This document shows, one piece after another, positions 51,945-61,476 of a DNA stretch of 64,000 nucleotides (its first letter is position 1; the number at the start of each line of letters is the position of its first letter). Origin of the DNA: Pseudoalteromonas luteoviolacea (GTDB lineage: Bacteria > Pseudomonadota > Gammaproteobacteria > Enterobacterales > Alteromonadaceae). The position numbers and the translations under genes were made by a program. Under the pieces are notes generated by a model that worked only from the letters and a program-made list of their open reading frames with translations, was not told the DNA's origin and made no database searches. The stretch covers positions 124,001-188,000 of the forward strand of contig NZ_JAGJEH010000010.1 of NCBI RefSeq assembly GCF_018100925.1, read 5' to 3'.

Positions 51945-51983
51945 ATGACACCGGTTACCATTTTGGGCGATGGTATCCAGTGT
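51945..51983. promoter_or_regulatory. LacI-type operator-like dyad within a long hairpin
   Basis: TGACACCGGTTACC fits the TG-N4-CG-N4-C(A/C) plan of LacI-family operators with an ACCGGT core. The wider segment forms a 14-bp imperfect stem (ACAC-GG-TACCAT / ATGGTA-CC-GTGT) with an 8-base loop. It lies 260 bp upstream of the receptor's -10. Confidence 0.4.
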
Positions 51984-52229
51984 AACTTAATAGTGTTTCG
52001 GTTTATTGACCAAAGTATTAATCATTCTGATTTTGCTTTATCAATGAAAGATTGATGTTTTGTATATCAAATGGGTAAAAAATTATTTCTTGAACATAGT
52101 ATTGATCAGTTTATAAGGACAAATGTCCGCTTTTTGTAGCTAAAAGTTGTTAAATTTGACCTAACGTCGTCGAACGTTGTAAAAATGTGTGTAATTTATG
52201 TGTTTATTAGAAGCATTTTAAAAATATGC

Positions 52230-52238
52230 TGCTATAAT
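52230..52238 (+). promoter_or_regulatory. Extended -10 promoter of the TonB receptor
   Basis: TGcTATAAT, 165 bp upstream of the ATG; the -35 region is poor, as expected for an extended -10 promoter or one needing an activator. Confidence 0.5.
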
Positions 52239-52401
52239 TACGCCCGTTGCGTTCAGCCTCGTTTTGTCGTTTTGCACTCTCGAATTCGAGGTCCGCGTTG
52301 TTTGTCATTGACGCGCAAAATTGAACGCCATAGCCAATGTGATACGGCGCCCAATTAAACCGTTGAACTCAAAGAGTGCATTAAAAAGGTCAAAAACCAA
52401 C

Positions 52402-54690
52402 ATGAAAGCAATGAAAAGATCTACGTTAGCAACTCTAATTAATGCGACGTTGTTCTCTGCTGTGGCAGGTACTTCATTCACTACACTTGCTGAAGAAGAG
52501 CAAGCAAAAAGCAATCAACTGGAAGTGATTCAGATCACCGCACGTAAACGTGTTGAAAACGCACAAGAAGTGCCAGTTTCAGTTTCTGCCTTACAAGGTG
52601 ACAATTTAGACGCCTATAGTTCTGCTGGTATGGATATCCGCTTTATGAACGCTAAGATCCCGAGCTTGTCGGTTGAATCTTCGTTTGGACGTACATTCCC
52701 GCGCTTTTATGTCCGCGGTCTTGGTAACACCGATTTCGATTTGAACGCATCTCAACCTGTTTCATTGGTCGTTGATGAAGTTGTTCAAGAAAACCCTATC
52801 CTAAAAGGTTTCCCTGTATTCGATATTGAGCGTATCGAAGTATTACGTGGTCCACAGGGCACTTTATTTGGCCGTAATACGCCAGCTGGCCTAGTTAAAT
52901 TTGACTCTGTAAAGCCAAGTCAAGAATTTGATGGCTACGCATCAGTTGCATATGGTAGCCGCGAGTCGGTTGACTTTGAAGGTGCTGTAGGTACAGGTTT
53001 AACTGACAAAATTTCTACTCGTGTATCAGTATTGTGGCAAGAGCAGCCAGACTACATTGATGTTCGCTCACCTGAAGGCGTTACTAATCAGTTTGCTAAA
53101 GATGACTCATTAGGCGGCTACAGCGAAAAAGCGGCTCGTATCCAGTTTTTATACGAAGGTGATGACTTCACTGGTCTATTAAACTATCACGTTCGTGACC
53201 TAGACGGTCGTCCAATTCCTTTCCGCGCAAACTTAATTGAGAAAGGTTCTAACAACATTAATCCTATTTATGATAATGATGTTGTTTTTCATGATGCGTC
53301 ATCTCGCGCAACACAGCAGGTTGAAACACAAGGTCTTAGCTTGAAATTAGAGTGGGATCTAGCTGAGCATACAGTGACCTCTATTTCAGCATGGGAAAGT
53401 GCTGAAATTTACTCGCGTGCAGATGTAGATGGTGGTTATGGCGCTGCTTTCTTGCCTGTGCAAGGACCTGGTGTGATCTTCTTCCCTTCAGAAACAGCAG
53501 ATGCATTACCTGATCACGATCAGTACACGCAAGAGCTGCGTTTATCAAGCAACTACTCTGGTGACTTTAATTACCAGGTTGGTGTGTTCTTGTTTGACGA
53601 AGAAATGACCATTGAAAGCTTTAGTTATGACACGTTAGCATTTGACGCAGCAGCTGGTAATTATGGCTTGCAAAATGGTTATGCGGTTCAAAATCAAGAG
53701 ACATCTGCGTGGGCTGTGTTCGGTTCTTTCGACTACACAGTATCAGATAAATTGGATGTCACTTTAGGTCTTCGTTACTCAGATGATGAGAAAGAGTTCC
53801 GCGCTGAGCGTACTAAGAGCCCTGTGGGTGCAGCGGACTCAATTGTAGGCACTGCTAACCCAAGTGATAGCCACGTAAGCTGGGATTTAAGTGCAACTTA
53901 CAAATTGACTGACGACGTTAATCTATTTGGTCGTCTAGCAAATGGCTTCCGTGCACCAAGTGTTCAGGGCCGTATCTTATTTGGTGATGAAGTAACAGTA
54001 GCAGAGTCAGAAACAACCAATTCAATTGAATTTGGTGTTAAGTCAGACGTGCTTGATGGTCAAGGTCGTGTAAATGGTACCGTGTTCTACTACCAAATGA
54101 ATGATCAGCAGCTTACAGCTGTAGGTGGTGGTGCAAACTTCAACCGTCTAGTTAACGCAGACAAGACCACTGGTTATGGTTTTGAGCTAGACACTGAATG
54201 GGTGCTAACTGATGAACTAAATGCAACCTTTAACTTGAGTTATAACAAGACAGAAATCGACGATCCAAGTCTTGCTATCCAAGGTTGTGCACAGTGTACT
54301 ATCACAAATACAAAGAACGCAGCTGGTTTGTATCAGCTAGATGGCAACAGCCTACCTCACGCTCCGGAGTGGATTGCAAATGCAACACTTCGTTATACGA
54401 AAGAGCTTGAAGGCGGTGACTTCTTTGTATACGCAGACACGTCATACCGTAGCAAAATCAACTTCTTCTTGTATGAGTCGGTTGAATTTGAAGGTGAAGC
54501 ATTATTCGAAACAGGTGTAAGAGCAGGTTATGCTTGGGCATCTGGTGACTATGAATATGAAACGTCAGTATTTGTACGTAACTTATTCGATGAACAGGTT
54601 GTGATTGGTGGCGTAGACTTCAACAACAATACTGGTATGTTGAATGAAGAGCGTTTCATCGGTGCTGAGTTCAAGGTTCGTTTCTTTTAA
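52402..54690 (+). CDS. TonB-dependent outer-membrane receptor
   Basis: Encodes 762 aa from the ATG at 52402 that begins a signal peptide (MKAMKRSTLATLINATLFSAVAGTSFTTLAEEE); an in-frame start at 52321 adds an unlikely basic leader. The plug domain shows EVIQITARKR (TonB box region VIQITA), FYVRGLGNTDFDLN, VFDIERIEVLRGPQGTLFGRNTPAGLV, followed by a 22-strand-type barrel ending in Phe. Substrate unknown; many Pseudoalteromonas receptors import glycans or metal chelates, and the possible LacI operator upstream would favour a sugar, but that is speculative. A strong terminator follows. Confidence 0.9.
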   Translation: MKAMKRSTLATLINATLFSAVAGTSFTTLAEEEQAKSNQLEVIQITARKRVENAQEVPVSVSALQGDNLDAYSSAGMDIRFMNAKIPSLSVESSFGRTFPRFYVRGLGNTDFDLNASQPVSLVVDEVVQENPILKGFPVFDIERIEVLRGPQGTLFGRNTPAGLVKFDSVKPSQEFDGYASVAYGSRESVDFEGAVGTGLTDKISTRVSVLWQEQPDYIDVRSPEGVTNQFAKDDSLGGYSEKAARIQFLYEGDDFTGLLNYHVRDLDGRPIPFRANLIEKGSNNINPIYDNDVVFHDASSRATQQVETQGLSLKLEWDLAEHTVTSISAWESAEIYSRADVDGGYGAAFLPVQGPGVIFFPSETADALPDHDQYTQELRLSSNYSGDFNYQVGVFLFDEEMTIESFSYDTLAFDAAAGNYGLQNGYAVQNQETSAWAVFGSFDYTVSDKLDVTLGLRYSDDEKEFRAERTKSPVGAADSIVGTANPSDSHVSWDLSATYKLTDDVNLFGRLANGFRAPSVQGRILFGDEVTVAESETTNSIEFGVKSDVLDGQGRVNGTVFYYQMNDQQLTAVGGGANFNRLVNADKTTGYGFELDTEWVLTDELNATFNLSYNKTEIDDPSLAIQGCAQCTITNTKNAAGLYQLDGNSLPHAPEWIANATLRYTKELEGGDFFVYADTSYRSKINFFLYESVEFEGEALFETGVRAGYAWASGDYEYETSVFVRNLFDEQVVIGGVDFNNNTGMLNEERFIGAEFKVRFF

Positions 54691-54720
54691 TCATTAATTG
54701 ATGTGAATCATTCGCTTTTT

Positions 54721-54760
54721 AAACCCGTGTTATTGTAAAAGTAACACGGGTTTTTTATTT
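54721..54760 (+). terminator. Rho-independent terminator after the TonB receptor
   Basis: AAACCCGTGTTA / TAACACGGGTTT, 12-bp stem with 9-base loop, then TTTATTT. Strong on the plus strand. Confidence 0.92.
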
Positions 54761-54825
54761 CTTTAATGCAACTGTATGAATTAGCTGATACAGTCGCATC
54801 GTAGTTTAAGTAAGAGGAGTCAAAC

Positions 54826-55125
54826 ATGTCTGGATTTTGGAACTATCGCGTGATTTTTTGCGAAGGTAAAGATAGTGAATCACCGCTATACCAAATTCAT
54901 GAAGTTGAATACAATATCAATGGTAAGGTGACCAACTGGTCAGAGACAGGGGCCGCTCCTTTTGGTCATACGGTTGAAGACTTACAGGCTGATGCTGATA
55001 GATTAAAGTCTGCCTTTGAAAAGCCGGTATTGAAAGTTGTGCGCAAGCAGCGTGGCTACGAGTTAGTAGAAGTTGAGACGGGTGAAGAAGCCTACGCGGA
55101 GCCGCCAGCAGCACTTAAAGGTTAA
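54826..55125 (+). CDS. Conserved hypothetical protein, 99 aa
   Basis: Starts at ATG 54826 after AAGAGGAG. The N-terminus MSGFWNYRVIFCEGKDSESPLYQIHEVEYNINGKVTNWSETGAAPFGHTVEDLQADADRLKSAFEKPVLKV is a small alpha/beta protein seen in similar form in Alteromonadales genomes. No function known. It is 24 bp from the HAD gene and probably cotranscribed. Confidence 0.75.
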   Translation: MSGFWNYRVIFCEGKDSESPLYQIHEVEYNINGKVTNWSETGAAPFGHTVEDLQADADRLKSAFEKPVLKVVRKQRGYELVEVETGEEAYAEPPAALKG

Positions 55126-55149
55126 TTATCTAAATAATAGGGAGTGTTT

Positions 55150-55803
55150 ATGAGTTTAAAGGCAATATTATTCGATTTTGATGGTACGTTAGTAGACTCA
55201 GAGGCACTCCATTATACTAGCTGGTGTGAAGTATTGGCGCCTTTGGGGGTGTCTATCAGCGAGGCTGTGTTTTGTGATGAGTTCTCGGGTGTCCCAACCG
55301 TAAAAACTGGCCATATTTTGCAGCAGCGTTACAACTTACCTCATACTGGCGATGCGCTAGCCCACCAGAAAAACACACAATTTGTTAAAACCGCTTCGCG
55401 ACAAAAACCTAAGCTGATGCCCCACGCAATTGATGTGCTCACGCTATGTGCAAAACATTACAAGTTGGCTTTAGTGACAGGTAGTACACGTGATGAGGCG
55501 TTGCCTGTTTTGGCACATTATCAATTGCTCGAATACTTTGACTGTATCGTCTGTAAAAACGATGTAGCTAATCCAAAGCCACACCCTGAGCCATATTGCA
55601 TGGCGATGGCCAAGTTAGATGTATGTGCTCAACAGGTCATTGCTGTGGAAGATTCCCAAACGGGTTTGACTTCAGCCGTAGCTGCAGGAATAAATACAGC
55701 TGTGATCCCACATCAGCATTCCGTAGATCAAGATTTTTCAAAAGCGACGTGGCATTGTGAGAGTTTGGATGCCATGTGGCGGCAAATTGTAAAGCCGAGA
55801 TAG
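55150..55803 (+). CDS. HAD-superfamily phosphatase (beta-PGM-like)
   Basis: Encodes 217 aa from the ATG at 55150 (GGAG 7 nt upstream). HAD motifs: DFDGTLVDS (nucleophile Asp), VTGSTRDE, Lys in CKNDVANPKPHPEPY and VEDSQTG. The cap domain is of the beta-phosphoglucomutase/PGP class. Substrate unknown. Confidence 0.9.
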   Translation: MSLKAILFDFDGTLVDSEALHYTSWCEVLAPLGVSISEAVFCDEFSGVPTVKTGHILQQRYNLPHTGDALAHQKNTQFVKTASRQKPKLMPHAIDVLTLCAKHYKLALVTGSTRDEALPVLAHYQLLEYFDCIVCKNDVANPKPHPEPYCMAMAKLDVCAQQVIAVEDSQTGLTSAVAAGINTAVIPHQHSVDQDFSKATWHCESLDAMWRQIVKPR

Positions 55804-55917
55804 ACTGTACAAGTCTAGTAGAAGTGCTACTTTAAATAAGTGTCATTGAAGTTGTAAACATGAAGTTTGCGCTCTAAAGACATTTATTAAGCGTTTTTAT
55901 CTGCAAAGGAAAGTAGC

Positions 55918-56760
55918 ATGAAACAAGTTGTCTTACGGCTCCTAACAGCCGCTATTATTATTTTTAGCCCCATCACTTTTTCAAAGTACAGTCCCGAGGT
56001 TCAACTGGCGAAGGTGTATACAGAGCAAAAGCCTGTTGATCATTATCTTGTGAGTGAAAAATATGATGGGGTTCGCGCCATTTGGGATGGAGAATCGCTT
56101 AAAACGCGGTCGGGAAATATTATACATGCGCCTAAGTGGTTTACTGCGGTGCTGCCAAATCGTTGGTTGGATGGTGAATTGTGGGCGGGCTACAATAACT
56201 TTTCTTTTGTCAGCAGCTTAGTACGTAGAAAAGTACCAAACCATGAAAATTGGCAACAAGTACATTACCTCATTTTTGATGCGCCTGATCCGCAACTGAG
56301 TTTTGAACAGCGTTTCAGCAAGTATCAACGTCTTGTCAATGGACTCCACAGTATTCATATTAAGCCAATTCCTCAGTATCAGTTTTCGACCAAGACAGAG
56401 CTAGACGCCTTTTTTAATCAAGTATTAGCACGTGGTGGAGAAGGGGTTATTTTGCATGAAAAAAATGCCAACCATCGTGCTGGCCGCACTGCTCAAGTAT
56501 TGAAATATAAACCTATATTTGATGCGGAAGCCATTGTGATTGCCCATGTTCCAGGCAAGGGAAAATATCAAGGTATGATGGGCTCGATCACCGTCAAAAC
56601 CATGGAAGGCGTGACATTTAATATTGGTACTGGGTTTAGTGATGAACAAAGGCAGTCACCTCCTCCAATAGGAAGCACCATTACTTTTCAATATCAGGGT
56701 TTTACTAAATATGGTAAGCCGAGGTTTGCAAGCTTTTTAAGAATTAGATCGCAAATCTAG
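55918..56760 (+). CDS. Exported minimal ATP-dependent DNA ligase (LigE-type)
   Basis: Encodes 280 aa. An N-terminal signal peptide (VVLRLLTAAIIIFSPITFS) precedes the nucleotidyltransferase core: motif I SEKYDGVRA with the adenylated Lys48, motif III LDGELWAG, motif IV GGEGVILHEK, motif V AQVLKYKP, and a C-terminal OB domain (GKGKYQGMMGSITVKT...). No LigD- or Lig3-type extra domains. Periplasmic ligases of this class in Neisseria, Haemophilus and Vibrio are thought to repair or assist DNA uptake. Confidence 0.88.
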   Translation: MKQVVLRLLTAAIIIFSPITFSKYSPEVQLAKVYTEQKPVDHYLVSEKYDGVRAIWDGESLKTRSGNIIHAPKWFTAVLPNRWLDGELWAGYNNFSFVSSLVRRKVPNHENWQQVHYLIFDAPDPQLSFEQRFSKYQRLVNGLHSIHIKPIPQYQFSTKTELDAFFNQVLARGGEGVILHEKNANHRAGRTAQVLKYKPIFDAEAIVIAHVPGKGKYQGMMGSITVKTMEGVTFNIGTGFSDEQRQSPPPIGSTITFQYQGFTKYGKPRFASFLRIRSQI

Positions 56761-56834
56761 CAAGCAAACGCACTTTAAAATCAATTTGAGCTATGGTAAA
56801 TTTCGTCCTTTTTTCTATTGGATGTGAGGTAAAA

Positions 56835-58196
56835 ATGGTCGTCGGGTTTGATTACGGTAGCTCAAATTGTGCGATGGGTATAATGCAAGATGGCTTGGTA
56901 AACTTAGTGCCTTTAGAAAACGGACAACATTATTTACCTTCAACGCTATATGCATTGCACAACTCTCTAATCTCAGACTATGTAGCGAAAGGGCTTCATC
57001 AAGATGAGCTGATTGATTACAAGAGTCAAAGAAATGGTATTTTGAAGAGTGCGCAGTTTGCTCGCAATGACTTGGACCTTTTATCGCAAGAAACTGGGGT
57101 ATTTGTTGGTCAATCCGCGATAGAAGAATACATTTCTATGCCTGAGGAAGGTTATTTCGTTAAATCTCCCAAATCTTTCTTCGGCGCAATTGGCTTAAAA
57201 GCGGAGCAAATTGCTTTTTTTGAAGACATCGCGACAGCGATGATTATGGAGTTGAAAAAACGCGCTGAGCAGCATCTGGGCACTTCATTGACTCACACAG
57301 TTATCGGCCGTCCGGTGAATTTTCAAGCTGTAGGTGGAACTGAAAGCAATCGTCAAGCTTTGTCAATTTTAACTACGGCCGCAAAAAGGGCTGGATTTAC
57401 CGAAGTAGAGTTTTTATTTGAGCCCCTAGCCGCGGGGATCGATTTTGAGTCTGGCTTGCAAAATGACCGAAAAGTATTGGTTGTTGATATTGGCGGTGGT
57501 ACCAGCGACTGTTCATTCGTACAAATGGGGCCAAGCTACAGAGACTGTGCCGACCGTAGTTCTCACTTTTTATCTCATACCGGGAAACGAATAGGTGGAA
57601 ATGATTTAGATATTGCACTGGCGTTTCACAAGTTGATGCCCGTATGTGGATTGGGAGGTGAGTTCAAATCAGGGTTACCGCTACCAAAACAGATATTTTG
57701 GCAGGCCTGTAAAATCAATGATATCCAATTGCAAAGTGATTTTTATAGCAATGCATTTGGTAGAGAGCTAAGTACCATGCTGCGTGATGTTTGCGAACCA
57801 GATAAGCTTAAGCGTCTGCAAGTGCTGCAAGAAAATAAGATGACACACCAATTTGTGAGGCAGGCAGAGCTTGCGAAAATAGCATTAAGTGAGTGCGATG
57901 CACATCAGTCGGATCTGTCCTTTATTGAGCCTGAGCTTGTGCAAAGTATCAACCTCGCTCAATTAACGGAATCGGTGCACAACAGTCTACAGCAAGTTGT
58001 TACGCTTGCAGAGCAAGCTATTGCAGAGGCCGGTACCAAACCTGATACGATTTATCTAACTGGCGGCAGTGCTCAATCTCCACTACTTAAAAATGCATTG
58101 CAAACCGCACTTGGGGATATCCCAATGCTCAATGGCGACAACTTTGGTAGTGTCACCGCTGGGTTGACTAAATGGGCTCAGCGTATCTATCGTTAA
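56835..58196 (+). CDS. yegD: YegD-like Hsp70-family ATPase
   Basis: Encodes 453 aa from the ATG at 56835 (GAGG upstream; the frame from 56793 would add an unconvincing leader). The Hsp70 actin-like fold is recognisable: VVGFDYGSSNCAMGIM (phosphate 1), VVDIGGGTSDCSFVQM (phosphate 2), IYLTGGSAQSPLLKNAL (adenosine). Shorter than DnaK because the substrate-binding domain is lacking, as in E. coli YegD. Function is not established. Confidence 0.87.
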   Translation: MVVGFDYGSSNCAMGIMQDGLVNLVPLENGQHYLPSTLYALHNSLISDYVAKGLHQDELIDYKSQRNGILKSAQFARNDLDLLSQETGVFVGQSAIEEYISMPEEGYFVKSPKSFFGAIGLKAEQIAFFEDIATAMIMELKKRAEQHLGTSLTHTVIGRPVNFQAVGGTESNRQALSILTTAAKRAGFTEVEFLFEPLAAGIDFESGLQNDRKVLVVDIGGGTSDCSFVQMGPSYRDCADRSSHFLSHTGKRIGGNDLDIALAFHKLMPVCGLGGEFKSGLPLPKQIFWQACKINDIQLQSDFYSNAFGRELSTMLRDVCEPDKLKRLQVLQENKMTHQFVRQAELAKIALSECDAHQSDLSFIEPELVQSINLAQLTESVHNSLQQVVTLAEQAIAEAGTKPDTIYLTGGSAQSPLLKNALQTALGDIPMLNGDNFGSVTAGLTKWAQRIYR

Positions 58197-58651
58197 GGTA
58201 GCCGAGTTGCAAGATAGTCAGGATAATCGGGCTGCATTCTAGGTAGCTCAATATCCATAAACTTAGAAGTCAGTAGCATATCTGCGCTGGCTTCATTACA
58301 CGCCACAGGTATGTTCCACACCGCAGCGAGGCGCAATAGCGCTTTTACATCAGGATCATGGGGTTGTGAAGACAAGGGATCCCAAAAAAATATCAACATA
58401 TCAATTTTTTGTTCGGCAATTTGAGCACCAATTTGCTGATCTCCTCCCATAGGGCCGCTGAGTAGCTTTTGCACCTCTAAGCCTGTATCTCGCTCAATCA
58501 GGTTTCCCGTTGTACCTGTTGCGCTTAGTGAGTGCTTACATAGTTGGGTTTTGTGCGCCTTACACCAGGCTACTAATTCAGACTTTTTTCCATCGTGTGC
58601 AACCAATGCAATGTGTTTATTGGCTGGAATATTAACGCGAGTATACTTCAT
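58193..58651 (-). CDS. mgsA: Methylglyoxal synthase
   Basis: Encodes 152 aa, the same as E. coli MgsA. NIALVAHDGKKSELVAWCKAHK-like start, LSATGTTG, SGPMGGDQQIGAQIAEQKIDMLIFFWDPLSSQPHDPDVKALLRLA with catalytic Asp, and NEASADMLL. It converts dihydroxyacetone phosphate to methylglyoxal, bypassing lower glycolysis. It is convergent with yegD with overlapping stops and lies 8 bp downstream of the LysE transporter, so probably in the same minus operon. Confidence 0.94.
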   Translation of the reverse strand: MKYTRVNIPANKHIALVAHDGKKSELVAWCKAHKTQLCKHSLSATGTTGNLIERDTGLEVQKLLSGPMGGDQQIGAQIAEQKIDMLIFFWDPLSSQPHDPDVKALLRLAAVWNIPVACNEASADMLLTSKFMDIELPRMQPDYPDYLATRLP

Positions 58652-58659
58652 ATCTATCC

Positions 58660-59301
58660 TTACAAGAGGAGGTTAACCGCAAGGGCGACAAAAATGGCTG
58701 CTGAAACTCTATCTATCCAAATCGGGGCTTGTGGATGAGCACGAAAGTAGCCCGCTATTTTGTCCCCGCCATATACGTAAACGCAATCAACTGGAAACGC
58801 CAATATTGGGTAGAGTAATCCAAATAGAGCCAATTGAACTGTAGTGGAAGTATCTAGACTGGTGTCAACAAACTGTGGAATAAAAGCGATGAAAAACAAT
58901 GCCACTTTTGGGTTGAGCACTTCTGTCATCATGGCTTGAATGGTGACATTTTTATTCGGTTGGCTCAGGTCATCAGTGCCTTGCTGGGTGTCCTGATTTG
59001 TTTTACTTAGGGTTGCTTTGAATGTCATTACGCCCAAATAGGCTAAGTAGCCAGCACCGAGGTACTGAACTGTGGTATAGGCTGTTTCTGAGGCTTTTAA
59101 AATGGCAGACAAACCAATAACAGCAAAGATGGTGTGGACGATACCACCTAATGCAAAACCAAATGCGCTTTGCATACCCGCAGTTTTACCATGGGTGAAA
59201 GTCTGTGCCATTAAAAATGCATTTGAGGGGCCAGGGGCGATTGCGATGATAAAGCTGGCAAATAAAAATGAGAGCAAAAATTCAGGATTAAGCATAATCA
59301 A
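58660..59301 (-). CDS. LysE/RhtB family exporter
   Basis: Encodes 213 aa with about six membrane spans. PGPSNAFLMAQTFTHGKTAGMQSAFGFALGG is the conserved LysE N-terminal motif, and MTEVLNPKVALFFIAFIPQFVD the second. Exports amino acids or related small molecules in this family; substrate not visible. Confidence 0.88.
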   Translation of the reverse strand: MIMLNPEFLLSFLFASFIIAIAPGPSNAFLMAQTFTHGKTAGMQSAFGFALGGIVHTIFAVIGLSAILKASETAYTTVQYLGAGYLAYLGVMTFKATLSKTNQDTQQGTDDLSQPNKNVTIQAMMTEVLNPKVALFFIAFIPQFVDTSLDTSTTVQLALFGLLYPILAFPVDCVYVYGGDKIAGYFRAHPQAPIWIDRVSAAIFVALAVNLLL

Positions 59302-59380
59302 ATAATTGTAATTAAGTTAGCGGTTAGTTTAATCATTCGGAAAATGATTGGAAATGGTTTATTGCAATTTTTGAAAACTA

Positions 59381-59402
59381 TGCGGGTATAAAAAAACCCG
59401 CA
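59381..59402. terminator. Hairpin between LysE and MFS genes
   Basis: TGCGGGT / ACCCGCA with an A-rich 8-base loop. The minus-strand T-tract is short, so only a weak terminator for the Bcr/CflA gene above. Confidence 0.45.
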
Positions 59403-59544
59403 TAAAAAGGTTGGGGGATATTGATCAAATATAAATGCTAAAAAGAAGTCGTGAGTCTTCCTAAACAACAGCCTGTGTAGCTATTAGGTAAATTATGCCT
59501 TGCTCATATGACAGTTTTACGACTTCTACACAATTTCCTGCATA

Positions 59545-60723
59545 TTAACTGGCACTGTGTAAAGCTTGTCTATGTTTTGTGAATAGCAAAGCTAAAAATG
59601 GTGTTGCCAAGCATAAGTGCAGTGCCAATTGCCATGGTGCGAGAAGTTCCAGAGGCTGTGTCATGGCCATTAATAGCCCTGCACCACTCATTTGCATTAG
59701 TCCAATCAATGCTGAAGCTGTTCCCGCTTGCCTTGGGAACTCAGCCAGTGCGTTACCAGCGGCCGCACCGAGTGTAAAAGCAAAGCCAATCGATGCCATA
59801 TACATTGGTAGCATATAATTGATAAGACTGCTCTGAGGTAATAATAGCGTGATGAAACCAGCGCCACAAAATAGACTCAGGCCAAATTGCAGTGCGCGAC
59901 GGCTATGACGTTTTATGAATTGGGGGGCAATAAAACTAGATACGATACTAATGGCGGCATTGATGGCAAACCACAAGGTAAAGTCGGCCATTGGCAAGCT
60001 TAGGTGAGACATAATCCATCCAGGAGCACCGACGACAAACACCAGCATGGCTGACATACAGACCATAGTGATAGCCGCATTGAACATAAATTTTGTACTG
60101 CTCAACATAGGTGAAAAACGACGTAGATCTAAAATATGGCCTTGATATATAGAGTCTTCAGGCTTGGTTTCTTTGAAAATGACGCATAGTAAAGCAAGAC
60201 CAGCAACGGCAAACACAAATAGAAAAGCAAAGTTGCTTCGCCAGCCAAATTCAACGGTGAGCCATGCGCCCAGAATAGGTGCTAGCGCGGGAATAAAGCA
60301 CACAATACCATTTAGGTAAGTGATCATTTGACCACTGCCTTTGTGCCCAAAGCTATCCCGGACAATGGCAAACGCGGCAACAAAAGTAGCACATGCGCCA
60401 AGGCCTTGTAAGACTCTGGCTAACATCACTGCTCCCCAAGTATCAGACAAAGTGGCCACAGCTGCGCCGATCATAAATAGTGCTACACCGGACAATGCGA
60501 TTGGCTTTCGCCCATACTTGTCTGCAAGTGGCCCCGCAATTAACTGCCCAAGCCCAACAGCAAGCATATAAATGCTGACAGTTTGTTGAATCTTTGCCTC
60601 GCTTACGGCGAGCGCATTTTGCATGTCTACAAAAGCGGGTAAATACAAATCGATGCCAAGAGGGCAAAAAACAACCAATAGGGCAAGGATAAAAATAAGT
60701 GATTTGCTGGTTCGGTGTTGCAT
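59545..60723 (-). CDS. Bcr/CflA-type MFS drug efflux transporter
   Basis: Encodes 392 aa, 12 predicted spans. LAVGLGQLIAGPLADKYGRKPIALSG gives the MFS motif A between helices 2 and 3, and MLARVLQGLGACATFVAAFAIVRDSF is motif B/C typical of Bcr. IDLYLPAF at the start is usual in the family. Role: proton-driven export of drugs or peptides. Confidence 0.9.
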   Translation of the reverse strand: MQHRTSKSLIFILALLVVFCPLGIDLYLPAFVDMQNALAVSEAKIQQTVSIYMLAVGLGQLIAGPLADKYGRKPIALSGVALFMIGAAVATLSDTWGAVMLARVLQGLGACATFVAAFAIVRDSFGHKGSGQMITYLNGIVCFIPALAPILGAWLTVEFGWRSNFAFLFVFAVAGLALLCVIFKETKPEDSIYQGHILDLRRFSPMLSSTKFMFNAAITMVCMSAMLVFVVGAPGWIMSHLSLPMADFTLWFAINAAISIVSSFIAPQFIKRHSRRALQFGLSLFCGAGFITLLLPQSSLINYMLPMYMASIGFAFTLGAAAGNALAEFPRQAGTASALIGLMQMSGAGLLMAMTQPLELLAPWQLALHLCLATPFLALLFTKHRQALHSAS

Positions 60724-61008
60724 GGTGTCTCCTTTTCGTCGCTATTGTATTGCGCGGTGAGAAAAAAGACAGGACAAATCGCCGCCATCGTGAAATATTT
60801 TATTAAATTAAAGGAATAAATAAGAAATATGCATACCAATTAAGCACTAAGGCAATTTAATGAGACAATTTTATATTGCAGTCCAATTACTCTGGTCATA
60901 GCAAGTAGTTGCGCGGTTGCTCGATCAGATACAAATGGTGCTTGTTTAACACTAGAGATAACTGGTCTGATGTGTTAGTTTGGGTCAAAACAATCTGCGG
61001 AATAGAAT
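60724..61008. other. Intergenic, divergent promoters
   Basis: 285 bp between the efflux gene (minus) and the hotdog protein (plus). AT-rich; I see no RNA gene and no operator I can name. A frame at 60627-60839 is a shadow. Confidence 0.5.
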
Positions 61009-61476
61009 ATGGCCAGTTCACTACTAAAAATATATAAACGAATCAAATGGCTGCCATTTGGCAATTGGCTTTTCAGTAAGGCTGTTTGTAGAAGGGCACC
61101 GTACTTTGCGACAATCAAACCCAAGATCACGCATTTAAGTAGCGGGAGAATATGCGCACAGATGCCAAATCGACGTGCAGTTCACAATCACATAGGCACT
61201 GTTCACGCCATTGCCCAGTGCAACCTAGCTGAGTTGTGTGCCGGCGTGGTCACAGATGCGACTGTTCCTGTGCAGACTCATAGGTGGATCCCAAAAGGAA
61301 TGACAGTTCAATATTTGAAAAAAGCGGATACAGACCTAAAAGCAGAAGCGGTTATTCCATTGCCTCATGATTGGCAAGACAAAGAAGATATCATTGTGCC
61401 TGTTGAAGTATTTAATACCGAAGGCGTGAAAGTCTTTCACGCCGATGTCACTATGTATATTACAGCGAAAAGTTAA
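61009..61476 (+). CDS. DUF4442 hotdog-fold protein (thioesterase-like)
   Basis: Encodes 155 aa. PKITHLSSGRICAQMPNRRAVHNHIGTVHAIAQCNLAELCAGV is the hotdog helix region with the family's conserved N-H-x-G(T)xH segment, followed by beta strands (WIPKGMTVQYLKKADTDLKAEA). Members are acyl-CoA thioesterase-like, unverified. Its end overlaps the bactofilin gene convergently. Confidence 0.82.
   Translation: MASSLLKIYKRIKWLPFGNWLFSKAVCRRAPYFATIKPKITHLSSGRICAQMPNRRAVHNHIGTVHAIAQCNLAELCAGVVTDATVPVQTHRWIPKGMTVQYLKKADTDLKAEAVIPLPHDWQDKEDIIVPVEVFNTEGVKVFHADVTMYITAKS

Larger units (their letters stand above)
51732..52401. other. Intergenic region upstream of the TonB receptor
   Basis: About 670 bp without a supported gene. 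It holds a hairpin/LacI-like operator (51945-51983), an extended -10 promoter (TGcTATAAT at 52230-52238) and a roughly 150-nt leader that contains CTCGAATTCGAG. A minus frame at 52305-52514 is a shadow. Confidence 0.55.
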
